DNA from: an uncultured Lachnospiraceae bacterium
Lineage (GTDB): Bacteria; Bacillota_A; Clostridia; Lachnospirales; Lachnospiraceae
DNA length: 12,158 bases
Reading direction: 5' to 3'
Assembly: GCA_946410365.1 (NCBI GenBank)
Contig: CAMKAA010000009.1
Coordinates: forward strand, 1 to 12,158
The notes under the pieces are model-generated. The model had not been told where the DNA came from. It ran no database searches and saw only the letters and a list, made by a program, of their open reading frames with translations. Below, piece by piece: positions 6,299 through 12,158 of this stretch (position 1 is its first letter; each line of letters starts with the position of its first letter). A program made the translations under genes and the position numbers.

Positions 6299-7553
6299 AG
6301 ATGTCTATCTCCTGTTCCCATTTCATTCCCGTAGAGGGAAAGATCTCTCCGAAACCCAGGTCTTCCGCTTCCAGTCTCATCCTGTCAGCAGATGCCATGC
6401 TGAGCCTGATCCTGAGTCTCGTCGCTGCCCTTGGCCTCTGCGGCATGTTTTCAAGTTTTACAGCGATCTCCCGCTCGTTCCCCCTGTCTACGGAAGTCTC
6501 CAAAAGGACGATCTCATCTCCGTCCTCGAGGAGGACATCGATCTGCGCGGCTGCATCGTACCACGCGGCGCCAGCGTCCAGCAGTGCCTGATAAACTGTC
6601 CTGCCCTTTTTGATGCACTCCATCCCGATGTTGCAGCGCAGCGCGTCCCTGCTCAGGTAGAAATACTTGTCTGCCTTGGAAGCAAGCCCGCAGGCCGCCA
6701 TCGTGCTGTCCGCAGCGCCTTTGCTGTAAAGAGTATCTCCCTGAAACGCCCGCCGTCCCCGGCAGATCAGGTTCAGGGAATCTTTCATCCAACCGCCTGC
6801 CAGAGCTCTGCCCGTGAGATAGGCCGCGGAGAATTCTTTCTCCTGCATCAGTTCCCTCACTGCCGAAAAGAGCAGCCTGTCTTTCTGCGCGGCGTCCGCA
6901 TCCGCCGGTATCTCCAGATGGCGTTCCTGCGGAAAGCACACAATAGGTCTTGTCTTCTTGTTAAAGGAAAGCGTGTAGAGCACCAGTTCCGAGTCAGACC
7001 ATCCGTCCACCAGAAGAACCGACTGTCTGCGCTGCTCCTCGTCCTGCATGAGCACGTAATGATAGAAGGACTTGATATGCTCCTCATAGGCCACTTTGTC
7101 AAAGCCGGGGAAAAGCACCTCTGCGGCTTTCCTCAGGATCTCCGCATTTGTGCTGTCCATGTCAGTGGTCGTAAAGGTGATGGCCTCGATCTCCTCAAAG
7201 GTCACTTCTTTAGCCAGAAGGCTCATACAGGAGCCCAGAAAAGAGATCAGGATCTGCAGATTGCCGTTTTCTCCGTCCTCTCTCGCATTAGAGAGAAGAT
7301 GTGTCAAAGGCTCCTTTCCGCGCTCAGCTGAAAAGTTCAGGGCATCGTTTCCGAAGTGCCACTTTCCGCTCTCAGGATCCTGAAAAGCTGCCGCCGGGAT
7401 GTCAAACTCTTCGCCTCCCGCGACATAAGAAAAAGTATGGGGGTCCATCCCCGCTGTGAGCCTGCGCGTATTCAGATAGGAAATCTGACAGAAAGTATCC
7501 CCGATATCGATCCCCAGAAGGTATTTTTTTTCAGGTAGTCTGGTAAATAACAT
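6291..7553 (-). CDS. Actin/Hsp70-fold (ASKHA) protein, DUF5716-like
   Basis: 420 aa, no signal peptide. The N-terminus has an actin-fold phosphate-1 loop, YLLGIDIGDTFCQISYLN (residues 11-28, Asp16). The phosphate-2 region is LLVDGWSDSELVLYTL (180-195), where DxGGGT is degenerate. An adenosine-type motif follows, YLTGRALAGGWMKDSL (245-260). The conserved block CRGRRAFQGDTLYSKGA (264-280) and the C-terminal DLGFGEIFPSTG (398-409) match what I remember of the Lachnospiraceae DUF5716 family. It is shorter than DnaK (~610-640 aa) and lacks a clear substrate-binding domain, ending in a beta-rich segment. Its start overlaps the upstream gene by 23 nt with a strong GGAGGAGG. It is probably a nucleotide-binding regulator or chaperone-like partner of the giant upstream protein; biochemical role unknown. 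Confidence 0.82.
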   Translation of the reverse strand: MLFTRLPEKKYLLGIDIGDTFCQISYLNTRRLTAGMDPHTFSYVAGGEEFDIPAAAFQDPESGKWHFGNDALNFSAERGKEPLTHLLSNAREDGENGNLQILISFLGSCMSLLAKEVTFEEIEAITFTTTDMDSTNAEILRKAAEVLFPGFDKVAYEEHIKSFYHYVLMQDEEQRRQSVLLVDGWSDSELVLYTLSFNKKTRPIVCFPQERHLEIPADADAAQKDRLLFSAVRELMQEKEFSAAYLTGRALAGGWMKDSLNLICRGRRAFQGDTLYSKGAADSTMAACGLASKADKYFYLSRDALRCNIGMECIKKGRTVYQALLDAGAAWYDAAAQIDVLLEDGDEIVLLETSVDRGNEREIAVKLENMPQRPRAATRLRIRLSMASADRMRLEAEDLGFGEIFPSTGMKWEQEIDIYG

Positions 7554-10500
7554 CGTTTTCCTCCTCCGCGCCGAACAGCACGGCTGTCAGATACTCTTTT
7601 TTCGTGTATTCGCTGAGCAGCTCTACCGTCTTTTCGCGCTCTCTGAGCGCTGCCGCTCTGGAGATGGCATCGATCTGCGCAAACCGGTCCGTCTGTGCCA
7701 GATCGATCCTCGCGTCCTGTCCTATAGTGCCGCTCTCCACGATATTCTTCTCCTCGGGATCGTCGGTGATAAAATAGTGCACCTGCTCGCCGTAGAACAG
7801 GAAGAAGGAACTCACATAGAATCCCCGCACCATTTCCTTCATCTCCCTTGCCATAAAGGGCTCCTGCCGGCCGCCTCTTTCCAGCGCGCAGTGAATGACC
7901 ACATGGCCCCTTGCGCCTCTTACTCCCGCAGGATTGTGGTACTCGATCATGGTTTCCCGGTCATAGAGCCTGAGCCCGGGTCCCGCTCCGGCAAACTGCC
8001 GGTAGAAAGGAAAAACGATCTCCTCCCTCAGAAGGGAAGTCATAAACCTCTTTGCCGTGGCTGCTTCGTCCTCTGTGAAGTTGTCTGTTCTGTCAGCCAG
8101 TGTCTTGAGAAATGCCAGCCTGCAGATCGCGGGGAGCGCATGGCCTTCCCGGTCCGCCGTTGTGATCAGTCTCATGATATCGGGGCTCATCGCATGCCAC
8201 TCAGCAAAGACATAGTGGCAGTACTGGGAAATGCCGGCCGCCGCCAGTACTCTGTGAGTATCTCCTTTTCCGTACTGTCGTAAAAGAAGTTCTTCCTGAT
8301 TGGCAGCCATTTCCCCGCTGAAGAGCATCTGGGACAAAAGTCTGTCCTCTGCCGCAGTAATGAGCGGGTCCTCGTCGTCCTCCGCAAATTCCAGGATCGT
8401 ATCTCTCACCCGCAGAAGATCTTCTGTCAATCCGTCAAAACTTTTCAGGATCAGTGCCAGAACATCGCCCCTGTGATCTCCGCGCTCGAAAGCCGCCCAG
8501 GCTATCTTTCCCGCCTGTTCCAGCTTCTGTCCATCCTCCTGCGCGTTCGAAGCCGCTCCCAGAGCCACATCCGACAGAAGTTCCGCAGGGCAGTGATCCG
8601 TGCCGCCGGCCGCGAGCCATTCTGCCGCTTCGATGTACATTCCGCAACGGGCCATGATGCCGATGGTCCTGACGCGGTCGTCAGGACTCAGTTCGCCGGG
8701 CTCCAAAGTACCCGCCATTCCCCGCAGTTTCTCCTGGTCTCCGGTCAGCTCGTAGTAGTCCATGAGCCTCAACTTGAGCCTTATCCTGTAAGAGGGCGCG
8801 ATTCCCGCGGATCTCACCAGGATCTCACAGTACTGCAGCGTCTCATCCGTGACCTCGAAAGATTCCCCTGCCGCGCCCGAGATCTCCAGAGCGAAAGGCA
8901 GATCCGTCATCTCCTGCACCGAAACCTGATCCGGCGCCTGGACGGGATCCATCATCCTGTCACAGGTGTAAGGCACGCTGGCTGTATAGCGGTTGTGCTG
9001 TGCGTCTTCAAGAAAGATCCTGTTGTCCTCCCCGTAGATCGGGAGCACACAGTTTCCGTTCTCGATCGGATAAGTCCGCTCTTTGCTGCTCTGCGCATAG
9101 ATCGTCACAGCTCTCTTCATATACAGATGTGTGGTCCGCAGATGCGAAAGATAAGAGAGCTTTGTCAGGTCCCCCGCGTTTTCAGGTCTTATCTGCGGAT
9201 CCCTGAGCGCGGCTGTATAGAGCGCCGCAAGGTTGTCCGACATGCGGTGCTCTGAGATCTGCACTTCCAAAAAGCTCCGGATGTCATCCGCGCTCTGCCT
9301 GAAAACTTCCGGATAGCGCTCTCTGTTTTGGTACAGATATCTGTAAAAATACGCTCTGCTCCCATTCGAGAGCATACTTCCCCTGAAAGAATGTCTCATC
9401 ACACTGTCCGGAATGACCCCCTCGTAATCTTCCGGCATAGACTGAAGGAAGCACTCGGAAAGCCTCATCAGGGACAGATCCTTGTCCACGGCTCTGGAAT
9501 ACCAGACAAAATATTCAGGTCCCGTCTTATTTCCCCTTATCAGCAAAGTGCAGATGCTCTTGAGGATCCGAGGCTGCATTGCGCGCATCCTCTCCTGCCC
9601 GTAAGCTGTCGTCAGGACACGATAAAGAGACCGCGAAAACTCCCTTCTGCGTTCTGTTCTTTCCAGTACGCTCTCCAGGGTCTGCGGATCCAGAAGCTCT
9701 TTCCTGATCGCATACAAAAGCACCTGCCTCTCAAAGGCATCTCCCCCGTACCTGCCAGTCCTGCGGTCCTCCTGAAGGCTCAGATAGGCCGGATCCGCAT
9801 GGATCATGTCCCAGGCTTCCAGATACAGAATCGGGCTTCTGCTGCCGTTCGTATACTGTTTTTTCAGGAAATTCCAGCGCGCCGGAAGCCCGGGCGCGTA
9901 TTCGGGAAGCAGCTGCATCATCATCCAGGAGATCCTCCAATCCGAAGGATTCCTTCTGTATCGCTCCCTGAGGATTCTGCCCACTCTGGGCGTGATCACA
10001 TCCGCGTCATTGTAAGCCAGCGCGGTCAGAAACTGCCTGTAGCAGTACTCGATATCAGACTCGCCTTTGTACTGGCTGTACCCCATTTCCAACACTTCTC
10101 CCGGTGCGACACCCGCAAGCTTTCTCCGTATACTCTCCAGTTCCGTGACTGCCTGGTGGATCCGGTTCTCCATAAGAAAGATCTGCGCGGCGTAAAGTCT
10201 GGGCAGAATGCTGTCTCTTCGCAGAAACGACAATCTTTTGACCAGCTCGTCAGCCTGTCTGAGCCACTCTCCGTCGTTGATCCCGCTCTCAAGTCCCTGT
10301 GCCTGCCTGGCCCATCCCGTGTGCAGCCGCTCATAGTGGCGCATCATTTCTATGAGAGCCCTTCTGCTCTCCCTTTCCTGCCTCGCTCTTGCGTCGCTCC
10401 TTCTCCTGTAAATGATCTCCACCGGGATCTGGATCTCCTGATAGGGCGACCTCAGAATGATCCTCCCGAAATTGCGTCCCGCGTGAAGCCTGTGTTTCTC

Positions 10501-11316
10501 CACCTTATAGGTGAAAACACATGTATCTCCTATGAAGTCTCCCCCTTCGAGGACTGATGTTGCCGGCGTCAGAAAAGAGCCGGACATACTCACTCTCAGT
10601 TTCGTATAGCCCCATCCCCGCCTTCGTACCGCAATTCGGTACTCCGAGTTTCCGGGCTCCCTGCCGGAGCTTCCGATCTCCAGGATCTCGGTCCTTATCT
10701 CTTTTATATCCGTGAGGAACTCAACCGGATCCTTCCCGCATGTAGCGATCAGGAACTCCTCCACATTCTGCTCGTTTCCAGGATACTGCGAGAGCCCTCT
10801 GTACAGCATTCTCTCTTCTTCCGTGACCAGTGACTGCGCAAAATCCTTTCTGTAAAAGAGTTTCACAGCGCTTCCCCAGTCCTCGTCGGCCAGCGACAAA
10901 AACCTCTCAGCCGCAGAATTCCTGTTCGGGATCTCCTGCAGTTCTCTTCCCGCCACCTGCGGTGTCACAGCCTCAGCCCTGAAGGGTATCCTGTACTCGC
11001 CGCAGTTGGACACGATCCCGATCGTCCCCTCACAGACATCTCCCTCCGTAAGAGTACCGGCGTCAAAACGCCAGCTGATCCTGTCCGGATTCTCCGCAAA
11101 GCTGTCCCGCCTGAGCTGCATGTGGAAGTTGTCCGATGTCATAAATCCCGTCACTGCGGCTCCCGGCGCTCCGGCTACCACAAACTGTCCCTCCGTGACT
11201 GCGCCGGGCATCACAGTAAAGTTTATCTTCTCCGGTGTGATGCTCAGCCCCTTGTCCGAAATATTATATTCCTCGTCAGCCATATTGGCGGCTGTGTACA
11301 ACTCTCGATATCCCAT
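7531..11316 (-). CDS. Giant beta-sandwich/helical-repeat protein, DUF5717-like, function unknown
   Basis: 1261 aa, apparently cytosolic: no signal peptide or membrane helix. Order of parts: a beta-sandwich-like domain (about 18-117, ITPEKINFTVMPG...GEYRIPFRAEA); a helical linker; a second beta-rich domain (about 205-305, ending EIQIPVEIIYRRR); a long alpha-solenoid of TPR-like helices interrupted by a beta-rich insert near 770-860 (ENGNCVLPIYGEDNRIFLED); more helices; and a C-terminal beta unit from about 1117 (ETMIEYHNPAG...VVIHCALE...FYGEQVHYFITDD). This matches my memory of the DUF5717 family of Lachnospiraceae. The frame extends to a TTG at 11355, but that lies at the predicted transcription start; the ATG at 11314-11316 has GGAG nine bases upstream and is preferred. 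An ATG at 11283 is a weaker alternative without a ribosome binding site. It leads the operon and may act as a large scaffold or co-chaperone. Confidence 0.85.
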   Translation of the reverse strand: MGYRELYTAANMADEEYNISDKGLSITPEKINFTVMPGAVTEGQFVVAGAPGAAVTGFMTSDNFHMQLRRDSFAENPDRISWRFDAGTLTEGDVCEGTIGIVSNCGEYRIPFRAEAVTPQVAGRELQEIPNRNSAAERFLSLADEDWGSAVKLFYRKDFAQSLVTEEERMLYRGLSQYPGNEQNVEEFLIATCGKDPVEFLTDIKEIRTEILEIGSSGREPGNSEYRIAVRRRGWGYTKLRVSMSGSFLTPATSVLEGGDFIGDTCVFTYKVEKHRLHAGRNFGRIILRSPYQEIQIPVEIIYRRRSDARARQERESRRALIEMMRHYERLHTGWARQAQGLESGINDGEWLRQADELVKRLSFLRRDSILPRLYAAQIFLMENRIHQAVTELESIRRKLAGVAPGEVLEMGYSQYKGESDIEYCYRQFLTALAYNDADVITPRVGRILRERYRRNPSDWRISWMMMQLLPEYAPGLPARWNFLKKQYTNGSRSPILYLEAWDMIHADPAYLSLQEDRRTGRYGGDAFERQVLLYAIRKELLDPQTLESVLERTERRREFSRSLYRVLTTAYGQERMRAMQPRILKSICTLLIRGNKTGPEYFVWYSRAVDKDLSLMRLSECFLQSMPEDYEGVIPDSVMRHSFRGSMLSNGSRAYFYRYLYQNRERYPEVFRQSADDIRSFLEVQISEHRMSDNLAALYTAALRDPQIRPENAGDLTKLSYLSHLRTTHLYMKRAVTIYAQSSKERTYPIENGNCVLPIYGEDNRIFLEDAQHNRYTASVPYTCDRMMDPVQAPDQVSVQEMTDLPFALEISGAAGESFEVTDETLQYCEILVRSAGIAPSYRIRLKLRLMDYYELTGDQEKLRGMAGTLEPGELSPDDRVRTIGIMARCGMYIEAAEWLAAGGTDHCPAELLSDVALGAASNAQEDGQKLEQAGKIAWAAFERGDHRGDVLALILKSFDGLTEDLLRVRDTILEFAEDDEDPLITAAEDRLLSQMLFSGEMAANQEELLLRQYGKGDTHRVLAAAGISQYCHYVFAEWHAMSPDIMRLITTADREGHALPAICRLAFLKTLADRTDNFTEDEAATAKRFMTSLLREEIVFPFYRQFAGAGPGLRLYDRETMIEYHNPAGVRGARGHVVIHCALERGGRQEPFMAREMKEMVRGFYVSSFFLFYGEQVHYFITDDPEEKNIVESGTIGQDARIDLAQTDRFAQIDAISRAAALREREKTVELLSEYTKKEYLTAVLFGAEEENDVIYQTT

Positions 11317-11325
11317 AGTCTTATG

Positions 11326-11329
11326 CTCC
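11326..11329 (-). promoter_or_regulatory. Ribosome binding site fixing the start of the giant gene
   Basis: GGAG on the complementary strand lies nine bases before the ATG at 11316-11314. The other in-frame candidates, TTG at 11355 and ATG at 11283, have no purine-rich site at a suitable distance. Confidence 0.55.
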
Positions 11330-11357
11330 GAACCACATAGTTTCCCAATATACAAGC

Positions 11358-11366
11358 ATTATAGCA
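11358..11366 (-). promoter_or_regulatory. Extended -10 promoter of the three-gene operon
   Basis: TGCTATAAT on the complementary strand is a perfect TATAAT (11358-11363) preceded by TGn, the extended -10 form that can work without a good -35 box. No convincing -35 is seen 16-18 bases upstream. Transcription would start around 11351, giving a short leader of about 35 nt before the ATG at 11316. The large palindrome begins about 25 bp upstream of this promoter. Confidence 0.65.
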
Positions 11367-11391
11367 TGGAATTCCTTTGAACAGTATAATC

Positions 11392-11655
11392 GAGGATAGG
11401 TATACCCTTTCATTCACTCCTATTTCAAGGACGGGGAAGATTCATTTGAAGAGCGGGAGCATATACCCCGTCATGCACTCCGGTTTCACGGATGGGGAAA
11501 TTGGTTTAATTGAAAGAGCTGGCACGAAAGTGCCATCTCTTGTTGTCTATTGTGTTTCCCCATCCGTGAAAAGTCGTTTATGACGGGGTATATGCTCCCG
11601 CTCAGTAATGTATTTCCCCGTTCTTGAAAAGTCGTTAATGAAGGTTATACGCTCC
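11392..11655. repeat. Large nested palindrome made of two facing pairs of ~61-bp repeats
   Basis: A 24-bp segment at 11451-11474 recurs as its exact complement at 11580-11603, and a 17-bp segment at 11484-11500 recurs inverted at 11555-11571. An outer 17-bp block at 11423-11439 matches inverted 11613-11629 in 15 of 17 positions. The centre is TGGCAC-GAAA-GTGCCA (11520-11535). Within the left arm the unit TATACC...TTTCA.GGA.GGGGAA occurs twice, offset by 61 bp (11401 and 11462). The right arm carries two copies of the inverse form, about 58 bp apart. Transcribed from either strand it would fold into one ~120-bp rod with regularly spaced internal loops. It lies between genes and has no coding potential of note; a dispersed repeat, RNA element or protein-binding site are all possible. 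Confidence 0.85.
11520..11535. repeat. GAAA-capped hairpin at the palindrome centre
   Basis: TGGCAC and GTGCCA flank GAAA, a classic stable GNRA tetraloop in RNA on this strand (TTTC on the other strand). Complementarity continues outward, with one mismatch, through 11514-11519 and 11536-11541. The GNRA loop on the plus strand is a slight argument that the plus-strand RNA is the functional form. Confidence 0.6.
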
Positions 11656-11814
11656 AGCATGACTTCTTCTCCAAGGTTGTAGAAAGGATTTGATGAGTGT
11701 AGACGGTTGTCAGTTATTTATTTCGGTTCAGAAGCCTTATCTTTAAAAGATTTATTACATTTAAAATTGACATTCTGTATTGATAAGTTTTGGATTTAAT
11801 ATTTCCACTTCCGT
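11656..11814. other. AT-rich gene-free stretch
   Basis: No open frame of note. It contains a perfect TTGACA on the plus strand at 11767-11772, but the best -10 at normal spacing (TTGGAT, 11790-11795) is poor, and TTTAAT at 11795-11800 is too far. The sharp change from this AT-rich stretch to the GC-rich stretch on its right is the main observation. Confidence 0.5.
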
Positions 11815-12158
11815 CCGCCAGCCCTGACAGCCGGCATCTGCGCGATGTGCCGTCCCCGGCGACGGGAACTCAGGGATATCAGACCCAGGCATACCTTCCC
11901 GTCGGAACAAGCGATTGTATCGCGCATCAGCCGTCTGTCAAGGCTAAGCCGCTTCGCGGTGGCTGGTTTTGTTCCCGGTGAAAAGATGCCGGCTCAGGTA
12001 ATCTAGGGATATCCTTTTGTGAAATCAAAGGGTTTCGTTGCAGCCTAGCCTTAAACAAGGGCCGGGCAGAAGTAGTTTATGCAAAACCTGTCCTTCAGTT
12101 GCTGTAACAGAGGCCTTAGAGCCACCTCTAGGGGCTCGGTTTGGTCATACATGGAGAA
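11815..12158. other. GC-rich region rich in complementary segments, candidate structured RNA (unassigned, partial)
   Basis: No credible gene is present in either strand. Segments 11825-11846 and 11919-11940 are complementary in 18 of 22 positions. Inside them CGACGGGAA (11860-11868) pairs perfectly with TTCCCGTCG (11896-11904). Further local hairpins follow: GCCGC/CGGTGGC closing near TTCG (about 11948-11963), CCTTTTG/CAAAGGG (about 12012-12031), GCCTT/AAGGGC (about 12047-12061) and GAGCC/GGCTC with inner CC/GG (about 12120-12138). This density suggests a large non-coding RNA or a mobile-element end. I checked for core motifs of RNase P RNA, tmRNA, SRP RNA and common riboswitches and saw none. 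Strand and boundaries are unknown and it may continue beyond the window. Confidence 0.5.

Noticed and set aside
9328..10557. 409-codon open frame on the plus strand inside the giant gene
   Set aside because: It is antisense to a much longer frame with domain-like composition and a supported promoter and ribosome binding site. Its translation is rich in Arg, Pro, His and Ser with no recognisable motif, as expected for a shadow frame.
11317..11355. TTG at 11355 as the start of the giant gene
   Set aside because: It lies at or upstream of the predicted transcription start and has no ribosome binding site.
11377..11583. 68-codon plus-strand frame across the palindrome's left arm
   Set aside because: The underlying DNA repeat is 61 bp, not a multiple of three, so the repeat is not maintained in one frame, and no ribosome binding site precedes it.
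11392..11655. CRISPR array
   Set aside because: The repeats are only two per orientation, diverged, and face each other; there are no short identical repeats with unique spacers and no cas genes.
11790..11981. 63-codon plus-strand frame in the GC-rich region
   Set aside because: It lies across strongly self-complementary sequence, with no ribosome binding site and no protein-like features.
11970..12000. Cobalamin or SAM riboswitch resemblance (CCCGGTGAAAAGATGCCGG)
   Set aside because: The short similarity to a GGTGAAAA-CCGG core is not accompanied by the other required conserved blocks of either riboswitch.
12100..12158. IS200/IS605-type end or IscB/TnpB guide RNA
   Set aside because: A GAGCC/GGCTC hairpin lies near the right edge, but no transposase or TnpB/IscB residues are visible in the window, so the assignment cannot be supported.

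Overview
All recognisable genes lie on the minus strand, so the window is transcribed from right to left. Gene content, strong AGGAGG-type ribosome binding sites, a Firmicutes-style L20 leader and three proteins of families I associate with Lachnospiraceae (a DUF5717-like giant, a DUF5716-like actin-fold protein and a helical-repeat partner) point to a moderately GC-rich member of the Clostridia, most likely Lachnospiraceae. The taxonomic call is inference from family knowledge; no search was run.

Layout from left to right. (1) 1-1608 is the translation-factor/ribosomal operon infC-rpmI-rplT. It has a sigma-A type promoter, a long structured leader ending in an intrinsic terminator (candidate L20 leader), an infC that appears to start at a rare ATC codon, and an unusually long hairpin-bearing infC-rpmI spacer; rplT runs off the left edge. 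(2) 1647-5418 is a purine operon: promoter, purB, purA, a HAD-family phosphatase and a small two-helix membrane protein. The last three genes are joined by ATGA and TAATG stop/start overlaps. PurA and PurB together convert IMP to AMP. (3) 5459-11366 is a three-gene operon of poorly characterised proteins: a 1261-aa protein of beta-sandwich plus helical-repeat type, a 420-aa actin/Hsp70-fold protein with a degenerate nucleotide-binding site, and a 279-aa helical-repeat protein. The genes overlap by 23 and 8 nt and share one extended -10 promoter, suggesting fixed-stoichiometry partners, possibly a chaperone-like or scaffold assembly of unknown function. (4) 11367-12158 is gene-free but not featureless. 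At about 11392-11655 sits a large nested palindrome: two tandem ~61-bp units in one orientation face two related units in the other around a GAAA-capped hairpin. From about 11815 to the right edge is a GC-rich stretch full of complementary segments, a candidate structured RNA (or mobile-element end) that I could not assign to any family.

The most interesting items are the nested palindrome, the unidentified structured right-hand region, and the overlapping actin-fold/helical-repeat operon.
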